Source: Variimorphobacter saccharofermentans (lineage in GTDB: Bacteria; Bacillota; Clostridia; Lachnospirales; Lachnospiraceae). Taken from it: a DNA stretch of 64,000 bases. Below the pieces are notes generated by a model that did no database searches, was not told the DNA's origin, and saw only the letters and a program-made list of their open reading frames with translations. The stretch covers positions 2,892,501 to 2,956,500 of the forward strand of contig NZ_JACEGA010000001.1 of the NCBI RefSeq assembly GCF_014174405.1. The letters are read 5' to 3'. A program made the translations under genes and the position numbers. Shown here in pieces: positions 1-9,759 of this stretch (within the stretch, counting starts at the first letter, position 1; each line of letters opens with the position of its first letter).

Positions 1-258
1 TATTCATCACTAGTCAACAACAATTTGTTTGAATTTTGTATAAAATTTATTACAATTTTATTTTCCCTTTCCGCTAAGGATTTCCTTATTCGTTAACCCT
101 TAAATAACGGCGGAAGTCAATCTTAACACATCTGTATTGTTAAGTCAATAATAAATTGCATTAATTTTATATTCAATTTCTTACAATTAAGATATAGCGC
201 ACTTAGGCTAATTTTACTCATCCATTCATAATTTACATACACTAATTCATCTTATATA
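1..258. other. AT-rich stretch without a recognised gene
   Basis: I see no convincing reading frame, tRNA or riboswitch here. The stretch is very AT-rich and lies downstream of the minus-strand acetyltransferase gene that ends at 259. Its left part may hold the end of a gene outside the window, but nothing in it proves this. Confidence 0.5.
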
Positions 259-759
259 CTAATCATTCTCATAATTATTTAAATTACAAATCATTATATA
301 TTCTTCCACTGTTTCTTTTACTATTTCGAAACCAACAGCCTGATACATTCTAGTAGCATAATTATCTTTTTGAACAGCTAAAGAAGCTTGCCGATATCCT
401 TTATCCTTAAGTAGTATCAGCATATTCTTCATAAGTGAGGTTCCAATTCCTTTGTCACGATATTCTTTATATAAGGATATTGCAAACTCAGGTGTGTTCT
501 CATCAACATTGCCATAGCCCTTTACAGCTCCAGCTATTATTCTGGTCCACACTGCTCCTACAACCTTACCTCCCACCTCTGCTACTAAACAATAATCGTC
601 CGGTTTTCCAAAGTCTTCAATAAATACTCTTAATTCCGGTTGATTAATAATCTCTCTGGATACTAGATTATTTTCATCCCTTTGAAAAATGGCTTCATAT
701 AAAAAGTCCTCAAGCAACTTTATTTCTGAGGATTTTATTGGACGTATGACGTAATTCAT
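259..759 (-). CDS. GNAT-family N-acetyltransferase
   Basis: Predicted acetyl-CoA-dependent N-acetyltransferase of about 166 residues. The C-terminal half carries the GNAT acetyl-CoA loop (YRDKGIGTSLM, R/Q-x-x-G-x-G/A type), followed by the usual N-Y-A-T-R-M-Y-x-x-x-G-F helix-strand end of the fold. I chose the ATG at 759 because GGAGGG lies about 5 nt upstream. A longer TTG start at 810 is possible but gives a cysteine/histidine-rich leader that does not look like the family. The membrane protein gene upstream ends at 807, so the two are probably co-transcribed. The substrate cannot be told from sequence; GNAT proteins acetylate antibiotics, polyamines, amino acids or proteins. Confidence 0.85.
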   Translation of the reverse strand: MNYVIRPIKSSEIKLLEDFLYEAIFQRDENNLVSREIINQPELRVFIEDFGKPDDYCLVAEVGGKVVGAVWTRIIAGAVKGYGNVDENTPEFAISLYKEYRDKGIGTSLMKNMLILLKDKGYRQASLAVQKDNYATRMYQAVGFEIVKETVEEYIMICNLNNYEND

Positions 760-806
760 ATTACCCTCCATTCTATCGACAACCTGCGAATTTAAGTGGC
801 AGCACA

Positions 807-1373
807 TCAAACTGAATCAGCCTTCCTTTTTACAGCAAACGTTTTAAACGCCAATGCAATTAATCCTGAAGCTATAAGAGTCATACTAATTATAATAAAG
901 AAACTCTTTACCTGGGTAAAACGATTAGCTATTCGTACAATTCCATCCATTCGGTTTGGATAATTATTCAATAGAATAAATATCATTATATTCTCCAGCC
1001 AGTCAAAAAGCATAGCAGCCAATCCTATGAATCCAATAAGCCAGGGTTTATTAACTTTTTTCCACAATTCTTTCACAATAAGAGTTAACGTTATAAAGTA
1101 AAAAAGTCCATACGATAAAGGAAATATGATATCTATAGGCATTATGTACTTTAAATGAAAGCTTCTACCTTCTGCTCCAAGATGATCTAAAATCTCATAT
1201 GCCCTATCTACAGAGTATCCCATAAGCTCCATATCAAGAATACTGTGTCCACCAGTGATTTCCATAAGCTTTGCTAAACCGAATGGTTTTCCATTAATAA
1301 TGAAATTCGTAAGCAAAAAGAATACAAAAAACAGTATGGCATTACGTGCACAAAATAAGCCCTTCCTTTTCAT
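807..1373 (-). CDS. Multi-pass membrane protein of unknown function
   Basis: A 188-residue protein with about four hydrophobic segments (near residues 12-28, 82-102, 112-134 and 155-177) and a lysine/arginine-rich C-terminus, so an integral cytoplasmic membrane protein. I do not recognise a catalytic motif; the soluble part after the first helix (about residues 30-75) is probably outside the cell. The start ATG at 1373 has GGGAGGGG upstream at a rather long spacing (about 13 nt), so translation may be modest. The acetyltransferase gene follows directly on the same strand. Function unknown. Confidence 0.7.
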   Translation of the reverse strand: MKRKGLFCARNAILFFVFFLLTNFIINGKPFGLAKLMEITGGHSILDMELMGYSVDRAYEILDHLGAEGRSFHLKYIMPIDIIFPLSYGLFYFITLTLIVKELWKKVNKPWLIGFIGLAAMLFDWLENIMIFILLNNYPNRMDGIVRIANRFTQVKSFFIIISMTLIASGLIALAFKTFAVKRKADSV

Positions 1374-1522
1374 TATATATATATAACCCCTCCCTTAAGT
1401 AATCAAATAATCACCTCAAAAATAAAACTTAATATAGCTTCACGATAATTATGTGCTACTATTCGTTTATCATATGGACTTATCTTATTATAAGTGGAAT
1501 TTCCTGTCAATCATATAAATAA

Positions 1523-3096
1523 CTTGAGTTTCCGTAGTTTTATCCACAGTATCCCTGTTTCATCAGTATTGTAATAAACAACTTTTAGAAAATGCCCAAA
1601 ATATAAGGAATCCTCATCCTTTTTGTAGTAGAATAATGGTGTCTAAGCAAAATCTACACTAAACAATAAAGAAAGGGACTCCTTATGCTTAATTCTACTA
1701 CAAATACTTACACTTTGAAACGTGAAATTTTATCTTTTTCAAACAAAATATCCCGAAAGCTTTCCAAACCGGATCGAAAGTTTACTGCAGACATGACTTA
1801 TGGCATGTTAGCTTCTGGCAGTTGCCTTCTGACTGATGTTGTGGATCAGCTTCACGAAGATTCCAAAAAGGTCAACAGCGTGGAAAGACTTACCCGACAT
1901 CTCAATAAGGGAATCCATAATTCTGCCTTGTCTTCGTATCTGCATACAATACGTAAATGGGTGCCGGATCAACCAGTTATCCATATCGATGATAGTGATA
2001 TCATCAAGCCTGACGGCTACAAGTTCGAAGCACTGGGACTTGTTCGGGATGGTTCCAAAAGCACCGATACCAAAAATGTCTATGAGAAGGGCTACCATGT
2101 AACAGAGGCTTGTGTTATGACTAAAAGCAATCATCCTGTCAGCATTTATTCTAAAATCCATTCTTCAAAAGAAAAGACCTTCACCTCTGTCAATAACGTA
2201 ACCTTTGATGCCATGGAGCGCGGAAAAGCAATGTTTGGCAAAGCTACTTTTGTAATGGACAGGGGCTATGATGATAATAAGATGTTTCTTAAGCTTGATG
2301 AATTAAAGCAGGACTATGTGATCCGACTTACAGCTAAAAGAAAGCTACTTTTTCATAACAAATGGGTGGCCGCTACTGAACTGCGAAATCGTCGAAAAGG
2401 CAAAATCACAACACCTGTGTTCTATAAGGGCAAAAAAAGGGAAGCTTATCTATCCCATGTGAAGGTTCAAATCACTGCATCCAGAAAGGATATTTATCTG
2501 GTTCTTGTCTATGGCATCACAGAGCATCCGATGATGCTCGCAACAAACAAGGAGATAAAGTCCCGAGAAGATGTAATACGAATTGCAAGGCTTTATTTCT
2601 CCCGCTGGCGCATTGAGGAATATTTCCGCTGCAAGAAACAGGTTTTCCAGTTTGAAAACTTCCGTGTCCGGAAGCTGAAAGCAATTAATGCTCTCAATTT
2701 TTATATCACCTTGTGTATGGCATTTCTTGCTCTGGTTTCAATGAAAGCAGAAACAAATGCCCTAAAGGTTTCAATCATACAGACAGCAGCTCCTGTTAAG
2801 GAGAAAGTTCAGTTCTGCTATTATCGGTTAGCAAAAGGTATCTCCGGCATACTCTCGTATGCAAAAGAAGGCGTCAGGCTATGGTTCAGGACAAAACGTC
2901 CTGCATACCGTCAACTTTGCTTTAAGCTAATCGCTTAAATAGATAAAAGAATACTTATCCCGAAGTCCGGTTTTAAACGGGGCTTATTAAGCTTCTTCTG
3001 ATCTAGATACTGCCACTCTTACACTTAAAAAAATCAGCAAATTGGCACTGTCATTAGATTTATTCATTTTCAAAGTGCAATTTGCGGAAACTCAAG
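1523..3096 (+). mobile_element. IS4-family insertion sequence, copy 1 (1574 bp)
   Basis: A complete insertion sequence. It is bounded by imperfect inverted ends starting CTTGAGTTTCCG (left) and ending CGGAAACTCAAG (right). It is flanked by a perfect 9-bp target duplication TATAAATAA at 1514-1522 and 3097-3105. It carries one transposase gene with a 162-bp lead-in. The length equals that of the copy at 35586-37159, and the encoded transposases are identical, so transposition was recent. The left part of the gap 1374-1684 is the promoter region of the membrane protein gene; the rest is the element's left end. Confidence 0.95.
1685..2938 (+). CDS. IS4-family DDE transposase (copy 1)
   Basis: 417-residue transposase that should cut and paste its own element. 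The DDE residues are visible as HIDDSD (first Asp, near residue 100), VMDRGYDD (second Asp, near residue 192) and the IS4 signature Y-(2)-R-(3)-E-(6)-K in YFSRWRIEEYFRCKKQ (near residue 307). The frame is open throughout. The start ATG has GAAAGGGA upstream. The protein is identical to that at 35748-37001, so both copies could be active. The subgroup within IS4 cannot be fixed by eye. Confidence 0.95.
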   Translation: MLNSTTNTYTLKREILSFSNKISRKLSKPDRKFTADMTYGMLASGSCLLTDVVDQLHEDSKKVNSVERLTRHLNKGIHNSALSSYLHTIRKWVPDQPVIHIDDSDIIKPDGYKFEALGLVRDGSKSTDTKNVYEKGYHVTEACVMTKSNHPVSIYSKIHSSKEKTFTSVNNVTFDAMERGKAMFGKATFVMDRGYDDNKMFLKLDELKQDYVIRLTAKRKLLFHNKWVAATELRNRRKGKITTPVFYKGKKREAYLSHVKVQITASRKDIYLVLVYGITEHPMMLATNKEIKSREDVIRIARLYFSRWRIEEYFRCKKQVFQFENFRVRKLKAINALNFYITLCMAFLALVSMKAETNALKVSIIQTAAPVKEKVQFCYYRLAKGISGILSYAKEGVRLWFRTKRPAYRQLCFKLIA

Positions 3097-3138
3097 TATA
3101 AATAAGGGGTTAAAATCATCAAAACCACATCATCAAAA

Positions 3139-3333
3139 AAGGGGATGTTGCATAATGTATCAGCCGGGACAATTACTTACCATAATGCACTGTCGGAAGA
3201 ACATATTGCTATATTTTGTATGTCTCATGCGAATATTCATATTCGTATGAGACATACAAAATCAGTGATGTGTCCTTCCGTCTGTGTGTGAGGTAAGTAA
3301 TTGTCCCGGCTGATACATTATGAAACATCCCCT
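3139..3333. repeat. Long-hairpin repeat element, copy A (195 nt)
   Basis: 42-nt arms at 3139-3180 and 3292-3333 are complementary with a single mismatch. The 111-nt interior is itself largely self-complementary (for example TGTCTCAT with ATGAGACA, and GGAAG with CTTCC), so the whole element can fold into one long rod. It sits 33 nt downstream of IS copy 1 and just after the stop of the minus-strand amidase. A related element lies at 58041-58231: the interior and the ends match closely, while the middle of the arms differs. No reading frame is present. It could be a MITE-like mobile repeat or a structured RNA; no clear target duplication is visible. Confidence 0.85.
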
Positions 3334-3348
3334 CATTTATGATATTTC

Positions 3349-4701
3349 TTATTTAAATGGAGGCGGAACTCTATGACCGATTACACGTTCCACTTCATAG
3401 GCATATGCGATTAGTTCCATATCCGTCTTTGCTGTCATATAAATTCCAAAGGGCATTCCATCGTCTTGTAAACCACATGGGATTGTTATACCCGGTAATG
3501 CTGTGTATTGTAAAATGTTGTTACAGCTTAACATGATACAAAAATCGAACTCCTTAATTTGTTCTCTAATCGTAGCCATTCGTTCCCTGCGGTCCTGTAG
3601 TACAGACTGATAAATGTCTTCATCCAACCTCCCTGAGGTATTCTCCTGTGCATCAACCAGATAGGTCTGACCATATTTTAAGGTCTTCTCTGGATGCCTT
3701 TCGTTGAATTCAATAATATCACTTAAGGTCTTAATCGGATAATCTTCCGGTAATGTACTTAAGTATTGGTTCATATCATATTTAAACTCGTATTTCATGA
3801 TATCTCTGATATGCTTCGTCTTGGAGATATCCACTTTTCTAATAACTGCTCCTTCTCCCTCTAATTCTTTCATTACATTCTGGATTCTTGTCACAATATT
3901 CTTCGGCATATTTTCCATATTCCAGACATTAAATCCAATCACCTTACCTTTTTGATTATTGTTGTGGTCACGAATCACAGGATATCCTGTTAATGCTGCA
4001 TATAATACTGCACAGTCTTCCACCGTTCTGGCAAACGGCCCTGCTGTATCCAAGGTATGACTGATAGGAATAATTCCTTTCTGGCTGACACTGCCTGTAC
4101 TGGGGCGAAATCCTATAACACCATTCGCGAGCGCCGCAGCAATGATTGAATTACTGGTATCCGTACCGATGGATGCGCTACAGAGATTTGCTGTAACTGC
4201 TACCGCTGAACCGGTACTGGAACCTGAAGGGTCTTTTTCCTTATTATATGGGCTGATTGTTTTTCCACCTCTGGAGCTATATCCTGCGGGCATATTCTCC
4301 GTCATGTAATTCGCAAGCTCAGTCATATTCGTTTTTCCTAGAAGTACTGCGCCAGCTTTTCTAAGATTTTGTATCAACTCCGCGTCACATCTGGCATAGG
4401 AATCCGCTAATGCAAGTGAACCAGCTGATGTATGCATACGATCGGCGGTATCAATATTATCCTTCACTAGAATAGGAATCCCAAATAATAGATTATTTTG
4501 ATCATTTCCCTTCTGATCCAGTTCTTCTGCAATATATAATGCATCCGGATTGATTTCCAGAACACTGTGCAGACCATTCGGTCCCTGATCTATATTCTGA
4601 ATACGTGTAATATATTCTTGTACTAGTTCCTTCACTGATAGTTTCTTCTCATAGAACATGGCTTGGAGTTCTTTTATCGTTTTTTCACAAATATCAAACA
4701 T
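3349..4701 (-). CDS. Amidase-signature family amidase
   Basis: 450-residue Ser-cisSer-Lys amidohydrolase that hydrolyses C-N amide bonds, releasing ammonia or an amine. The triad is visible as Lys80 (ILVKDN), Ser161 (in the GSSTGSA motif) and Ser185 (GTDTSNSI). The spacing of Ser to Ser (24 residues) equals that of GatA. The usual GGSIRxPA around the nucleophile is altered to SNSIIAAA. No gatB/gatC neighbours exist, so this is a stand-alone amidase rather than the tRNA amidotransferase. The ATG at 4701 has a poor ribosome-binding site. A strong AAAGGAG further upstream serves a four-codon mini-frame (MMIG-stop), which may dampen translation. Confidence 0.88.
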   Translation of the reverse strand: MFDICEKTIKELQAMFYEKKLSVKELVQEYITRIQNIDQGPNGLHSVLEINPDALYIAEELDQKGNDQNNLLFGIPILVKDNIDTADRMHTSAGSLALADSYARCDAELIQNLRKAGAVLLGKTNMTELANYMTENMPAGYSSRGGKTISPYNKEKDPSGSSTGSAVAVTANLCSASIGTDTSNSIIAAALANGVIGFRPSTGSVSQKGIIPISHTLDTAGPFARTVEDCAVLYAALTGYPVIRDHNNNQKGKVIGFNVWNMENMPKNIVTRIQNVMKELEGEGAVIRKVDISKTKHIRDIMKYEFKYDMNQYLSTLPEDYPIKTLSDIIEFNERHPEKTLKYGQTYLVDAQENTSGRLDEDIYQSVLQDRRERMATIREQIKEFDFCIMLSCNNILQYTALPGITIPCGLQDDGMPFGIYMTAKTDMELIAYAYEVERVIGHRVPPPFK

Positions 4702-5096
4702 TTATTTACGAATTATCCAATCATCATATATGGTAGTTGGATTTCTCCTTTCTCACCTATATTCCATCATTCACTGTTAAACAGTAAATAATATATTCTA
4801 ATTAGCAGTTTAAAATAAAATGATATTCGAGTGGATTATACATATATTATGTATATATAAGCACTGAATTATTAAAGTTTATCTTTTCTCATTCGTGCAC
4901 TCATATTTCCTTATAATCGTAGTCAAATTAACCTGCAGCAGAATATGAATGATAGTACCATAAACCCCCACGATAACAATACGAAATGACAGTAACTGAT
5001 CAATCGCAGTATTATGTGGGGGTATCTATCTGGGTACATATTTTAGTTAGTATTTTGTAATCAATTGTATTATATCTATATCGTATATGTCTGTAT
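4702..5096. other. Intergenic region between the amidase and importer genes
   Basis: No gene is visible. It holds the long stem-loop at 4965-5022 described separately, and, on the minus strand, the AT-rich upstream region and AAAGGAG of the amidase gene. Confidence 0.6.
4965..5022 (-). terminator. Stem-loop after the amino-acid importer operon
   Basis: CCCCCAC (4965-4971) pairs with GTGGGGG (5016-5022), and the stem continues through ATAATAC/GTATT-type pairs inside. It lies 75 nt downstream of the ATP-binding gene. The T-run after it on the minus strand is weak, so it may serve transcript stabilisation as much as termination. Confidence 0.55.
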
Positions 5097-5837
5097 CTAT
5101 TCTTGATTTAATACTCGTTTTAAAAACTCTCTCGTTCTTTCCTGTACTGGATTATTAAATATTTGCTCCGGAGTACCCTCTTCTGCAATAACCCCTTTAT
5201 CCATAAACACGACACGGTTGGATACTTCCTTGGCAAATCCCATCTCATGGGTAACAACCAGCATAGTAAGACCACTCTTCGCTAAATCTTTCATTACATT
5301 GAGTACTTCACCTACCATCTCCGGATCCAGAGCAGAAGTAGGTTCATCAAACAGCAATACATCCGGTTCCATTGATAAAGCTCTGGCAATAGCTACTCTT
5401 TGCTTCTGACCTCCGGATAACTGCTTCGGCTTTGCGTTGATATATTGGTCCATACCAACTACCTTCAGGTATTTCATTGCAACCTCTTCCGCTTCTTCCT
5501 TCGAGCGTTTTAACACCTTAATTTGTCCAATCATACAATTACTTAATACATTATGATTATTGAAGAGATTGAACTGCTGAAAAACCATACCGAGCTTAGT
5601 CCGGTATGCATAAATATCATGTTTATCGTCAAGAATATTCTCTCCGTTATAGATTATTTCTCCGCCACTGGGCTTTTCCAGCAGATTGATACATCGAAGC
5701 AGTGTAGACTTACCGGATCCCGAGGCCCCGATGATACAGACCACCTCACCCTTATTCACAGAGAAATCTATATCCTTTAATATCTCGTTGGATCCGAAGG
5801 ATTTTCTTAAATGTTGAATCTCAATTACCCGTTCCAT
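5097..5837 (-). CDS. Polar amino-acid ABC transporter, ATP-binding subunit
   Basis: 246-residue ATPase of the GlnQ/HisP type that powers uptake by the permease encoded just upstream. Walker A (GASGSGKST, about residues 36-44), signature [15 protein letters not shown], Walker [15 protein letters not shown] and the switch His (VVTHEMGFA) are all intact. The start ATG at 5837 follows GGAGG. It is the last gene of a binding protein-permease-ATPase operon on the minus strand. Full length for the family. Confidence 0.95.
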   Translation of the reverse strand: MERVIEIQHLRKSFGSNEILKDIDFSVNKGEVVCIIGASGSGKSTLLRCINLLEKPSGGEIIYNGENILDDKHDIYAYRTKLGMVFQQFNLFNNHNVLSNCMIGQIKVLKRSKEEAEEVAMKYLKVVGMDQYINAKPKQLSGGQKQRVAIARALSMEPDVLLFDEPTSALDPEMVGEVLNVMKDLAKSGLTMLVVTHEMGFAKEVSNRVVFMDKGVIAEEGTPEQIFNNPVQERTREFLKRVLNQE

Positions 5838-5908
5838 TTCGACCTCCCTATATCTATATCAAACTCATTGTTCTTCTTAGTACTCTTAATATCAATTAGC
5901 TAACCAAT

Positions 5909-6640
5909 CTAGACCTGCATCTGATTACCAGGAATAATATTAAAATTCTCCGGTCCTTCCATTTTTCGTTCTATGAAACGAAGAATTCTGGTAACCACAA
6001 GCGTCATAACTAAATAAATGATACAAGCTACAAAGAAGGATTCAAAGTATCGGAAGTTATTACCGGCAATTGATTTCGTCTGGAAGAATAACTCTGATAC
6101 GGATATTACGTTCAATACGGATGTATCCTTGATATTGATAACAAACTCATTACCGATAGCGGGTAAAATATTACGCAATACCTGAGGTAATACAACATAC
6201 AACATAGTCTTCGCATGATTCATACCGATTGCATGTGCTGCTTCAAACTGTCCCTTATCAACTGAGATAATACCGCCTCTGACAATCTCAGCTGTATATG
6301 CACCAGTATTAATTGATACTATGAATATGGCAGCTAAAGTCCTGTCCATGTCTATACCAAAGGCCATCGCTGATCCGTAGTAAATAACCATGGCTTGTAC
6401 AATCATTGGAGTTCCACGGAAGAATTCAACGTATATTGATAGTATGGTATTAACTACCTTAAGCAGGCCTCTCTTAAATCCTTTTTCAGGCATAGGAATT
6501 GTACGTATTGTACCTATTAATAAACCAATGATAGCTCCTAATACCGTACCGATAATTGAAATAAGTAATGTCAGCCCTGCTCCTCTTAAGTACATCGGCC
6601 AGAATTCGGCAACTATTTTAACAAACCACTCCCATGTCAT
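5909..6640 (-). CDS. Polar amino-acid ABC transporter, permease subunit
   Basis: 243-residue HisM/GlnP-type inner-membrane permease. It has about five membrane helices, the N-terminal (V/L)-x-G-x-x-x-T-x-x-x-S entry motif (LRGAGLTLLISI), an EFFRGTPMIVQ segment, and the EAA-type loop (FEAAHAIGMNHAKTM) that docks on the ATPase. It probably works as a homodimer. It lies between the solute-binding protein and the ATPase genes on the same strand, with a stem-loop just upstream at 6686-6726. Confidence 0.94.
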   Translation of the reverse strand: MTWEWFVKIVAEFWPMYLRGAGLTLLISIIGTVLGAIIGLLIGTIRTIPMPEKGFKRGLLKVVNTILSIYVEFFRGTPMIVQAMVIYYGSAMAFGIDMDRTLAAIFIVSINTGAYTAEIVRGGIISVDKGQFEAAHAIGMNHAKTMLYVVLPQVLRNILPAIGNEFVINIKDTSVLNVISVSELFFQTKSIAGNNFRYFESFFVACIIYLVMTLVVTRILRFIERKMEGPENFNIIPGNQMQV

Positions 6641-6685
6641 ATTCTCACCAAACCTTTCCTATATATAACCTATATAATATAGAAA

Positions 6686-6726
6686 AGACTGTTCCAAATG
6701 ATGTATCAAAGATTTTGGAACAGTCT
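6686..6726 (-). terminator. Intercistronic stem-loop between binding-protein and permease genes
   Basis: A 13-bp perfect stem (AGACTGTTCCAAA with its complement) separates the binding-protein stop from the permease start. Such elements usually protect the upstream message or partly terminate it, so that binding protein exceeds permease. No strong T-run follows on the minus strand, so processing or partial termination is more likely than full termination. Confidence 0.7.
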
Positions 6727-6738
6727 CTAAGCTTACAC

Positions 6739-7578
6739 CTATTCTGCAGCCGGTTGATTCTTAATCGCTTCGTCCATAATGCTAATGCGTTCTTCTTCTG
6801 AAATTCCAGCTAAAATCTCATTTATTTTTGCAGTCAGGTCGCTGCCCTTTTTAATACCTACTGCAATGGCCGTATCGTCCTCAGAGGTAACAAAACCATC
6901 TGTGAACTCAACCATAGCAAAATTAGGATTAGCAGCTGTTGCGCTAACTCCTTCCGGACGCTCTGATACATATCCATCAATAACTCCAGATTCCAAAGCA
7001 ACTCTCATTGCAGGAAAGTTATCCATTGCTGGTTGAATGTTTACACCCTCAATCTGTTCAATTACAGAATAGTGAAATGTATTTAACTGTGCAGTAACCT
7101 TTGCTCCGCTGAAATCCTGAATTGAAGTGGCACCTTCATAAGCACCGCCCTTTTTCACAACCATAACCAAATCTGATTTATAGTAGTTATCCGTAAAATC
7201 AATGGTCTCTTTTCGTTCTGCAGTTGGAGACATACCTGCTATGATAGCATCAATCTTACCTGATGTAAGTGCAGGCACTAATCCATCCCATTCTGTCTTA
7301 ACTATAACAAGCTCTTTTCCTAATCCTTCTGCAATTCTCTTCGCAATTTCAACATCATATCCGCCTGCGAATTCAGCACTTCCATCAATCGGAACACCAC
7401 CGTTGGAATCATCAATCTGTGTCCAGTTAAATGGCGCATAACCTGCTTCCAATCCCACCTTAAATGTACCACCGGATTGCGTATCGCTCTTCTGTGCTGG
7501 TTCTTTTGTTCCGCAGCCAGTAAGACTCATAACAGCCAAAGCCGCTACGGCAATTATGACAGACATCCTTTTTCTCAT
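6739..7578 (-). CDS. Polar amino-acid ABC transporter, substrate-binding lipoprotein
   Basis: 279-residue family-3 extracellular solute-binding protein. It has a lipoprotein signal (MRKR, hydrophobic stretch, lipobox LTGC with Cys22) and the conserved G-x-D-V-E-I-A-K-R-I-A and GLVPALTSGKIDAIIAGMSPTxER signatures. It should be lipid-anchored outside the membrane and deliver a polar amino acid to the permease. Specificity cannot be told. It is the first gene of the operon; GGGGAGGAG precedes its ATG, and TATAAT near 7650 on the minus strand is a candidate -10. Confidence 0.94.
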   Translation of the reverse strand: MRKRMSVIIAVAALAVMSLTGCGTKEPAQKSDTQSGGTFKVGLEAGYAPFNWTQIDDSNGGVPIDGSAEFAGGYDVEIAKRIAEGLGKELVIVKTEWDGLVPALTSGKIDAIIAGMSPTAERKETIDFTDNYYKSDLVMVVKKGGAYEGATSIQDFSGAKVTAQLNTFHYSVIEQIEGVNIQPAMDNFPAMRVALESGVIDGYVSERPEGVSATAANPNFAMVEFTDGFVTSEDDTAIAVGIKKGSDLTAKINEILAGISEEERISIMDEAIKNQPAAE

Positions 7579-7724
7579 ATAATTTTCTCCTCCCCTCGTA
7601 GTATATCATTACTACTATGACTATCCTTCATGATGGTTAATGTATTATACTTACAACATCTGGAATAATCATGCTGTTCTTTTCAAAATCACGCTAATAG
7701 TGTACATCATAAGCATTATGTCTG

Positions 7725-9512
7725 TCAATTCAAATCCTTAATCCGAATAAGAATATTAGCGTCAATTGATCCCTCAATGCCCTCATTCCATTCTGATAAT
7801 GAAATCGTATTAAAGATTATCTTTATCACAGACTTGGAATTCTCCTTAAGAATTGTCATTTCATCATTAGATAGTATATATTTATCAACGCTATTTGTAT
7901 CGGTAAATTGCTTCATGATATCCTTAACTGGAAATCGGATAAGCTCGTTTTGACGATCTTGAAAGATAACAATTTCCTGTTCATCCATGGTATCTCCCTG
8001 GATTTCGAAGAAGTATTCCGAATCTGTCAGCATATTACCATCAAGAGTATAACGATTGTTACCCACATTCACTGTGATGCGAAGCAATATGTCATATCCC
8101 TCTAACAGAATTGGTTCATAAGTATTCCTAATTAGATTAATATTCTTATAATCCGGAAGACTGTACTGATACTCAGCAAATCCAAAAGTACCCTCAAAAT
8201 TGTACGTCTTCTCATATTCATGGAGCCATTCAATTCTACGAAGGTCATTGTTTACTCGAAGGTATTGAACCGAATTAATGATTATGTTACGATCCTCTTC
8301 ATCAACCTTCGAATTCGGATGAATGGTATCCCCCTCTAGCATATTATTGCGTATCAAGGTTTTCTCCAGCCTGTTTCTCTGATTCCTGTAGCCTACGGTA
8401 AATGCATCAAAGGGAGGTATTATTGATATAAGAGAAAGCACAATCAGAATTGGTGCAATCAATCCATTTTTTTGAGTTGGACAGAAACTGAATATGATTC
8501 CTGCTACTGTTGAAAATAATCCAAATATGATAACAAAGTACCTGCCTGAGGTAACTCCCTCCTCTCCTATTCTAAGAGTGGATGAAACAGTCTGGAATAA
8601 TACAATGGGAACTAAAAGCTTCGGAAATATTTTACGAAACATGTTCGTTATCTTATTATTGACTGTCGAGGATAATAAGTAAATAACAATAACAGCTATC
8701 GAATAGGATAGCAGCATAGGCTCCATTAAATTGTCAGTCCAAAAATCACCCATAATATTTATCATAATATAGGCCAGTAATATAATAGAAAAAACTGCTG
8801 CAAGTGGTATCATAACATAGGATATTAAAGTTTCCAGAAATTTAGAGGGAACTAGGTTACTTACCTGTGTCTCTTCCTCATCCAATATCGATATCATGGG
8901 TGAGTGTGTTCCCGGATAAACCGGAATATAGGAAAGAAGATATATCGGTGCTAATAGGACAAATATTATATTCGCAGTGTGTGAATAAGAATCACCACTG
9001 ACATTGGTGAAAAGAAGATCAATCGCCTGGATAATCAGAACCACTCCGATATAAAGCACACCGGAAAATGCTAATGACGTAAAAAAGCCTTTCCATATGG
9101 CTAAAAAGCTTTCATTAAAATTACGACTGCTTTTTATCACCGGAACCCAGAGAATAGCAATTAATATGATGAAGAAAATAACTATGGTACGTATGATAAC
9201 CGGTTGCTCCCATTCGGTATTCCGTATGACCACATAGTAGCATCCTGATACAATCAGAGCAATCAAATAGATTGCCCATCGCATTGAAGCTTTTTGAAGA
9301 AAGCGCTCGAAGATCATCTGCCCTAACACGGATAAGGCAGAAGCAAGAAGCAAGGAAAGGAACAGACGGCTATACTGTTCCTCATTATAGAAATGAATCG
9401 ACATCCCATTCGTAATTGTTGCACTGAATAATAATATAGCGGTTATCGGAAAACGTGTAATTGTGTCTTGTATGCTACTAAACCGTTCAAACATTCGATT
9501 TTGATCTTTCAA
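7725..9512 (-). CDS. DUF4153-type multi-pass membrane protein
   Basis: 595 residues from a TTG start at 9512, chosen because GGGAGG lies 7 nt upstream; a start at 9578 would add residues without a ribosome site. The first two thirds hold roughly ten to eleven membrane helices. The last 170 residues are a soluble, strand-rich domain. The layout fits the DUF4153 family, whose role is unknown. It is a single gene between the amino-acid importer and a divergent permease gene. A DUF4173 protein, distantly similar in layout, occurs at 47331-48908. Confidence 0.75.
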   Translation of the reverse strand: MKDQNRMFERFSSIQDTITRFPITAILLFSATITNGMSIHFYNEEQYSRLFLSLLLASALSVLGQMIFERFLQKASMRWAIYLIALIVSGCYYVVIRNTEWEQPVIIRTIVIFFIILIAILWVPVIKSSRNFNESFLAIWKGFFTSLAFSGVLYIGVVLIIQAIDLLFTNVSGDSYSHTANIIFVLLAPIYLLSYIPVYPGTHSPMISILDEEETQVSNLVPSKFLETLISYVMIPLAAVFSIILLAYIMINIMGDFWTDNLMEPMLLSYSIAVIVIYLLSSTVNNKITNMFRKIFPKLLVPIVLFQTVSSTLRIGEEGVTSGRYFVIIFGLFSTVAGIIFSFCPTQKNGLIAPILIVLSLISIIPPFDAFTVGYRNQRNRLEKTLIRNNMLEGDTIHPNSKVDEEDRNIIINSVQYLRVNNDLRRIEWLHEYEKTYNFEGTFGFAEYQYSLPDYKNINLIRNTYEPILLEGYDILLRITVNVGNNRYTLDGNMLTDSEYFFEIQGDTMDEQEIVIFQDRQNELIRFPVKDIMKQFTDTNSVDKYILSNDEMTILKENSKSVIKIIFNTISLSEWNEGIEGSIDANILIRIKDLN

Positions 9513-9759
9513 ATTGAAACCTCCCGCTTTCAGAATATAAAAATATACATCGCATACCTTTACTGTATATTTTACCATGTATAGCTAGATAATATAAGTA
9601 ATTATGCTTGCAATTTTATTTTTCCACAGAAATACAATAGCAATTATTAACAATTTTATAAATATTCCATAAAGATTTTTATAAAAAAATGACGAATCCC
9701 ACTTTACAAAAGTATAAAAATATGCAAAAATAAAAAAAATCACAGGAGGTAAAGTAATT

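Noticed and set aside
1808..2161. Minus-strand frame of 117 codons inside the transposase
   Set aside because: It lies wholly within the transposase gene, has no ribosome site, and is repeated only because the IS is.
9513..9759. Purine or uracil-responsive leader before the uracil/xanthine permease
   Set aside because: The leader is AT-rich without stable stems or the purine riboswitch core.
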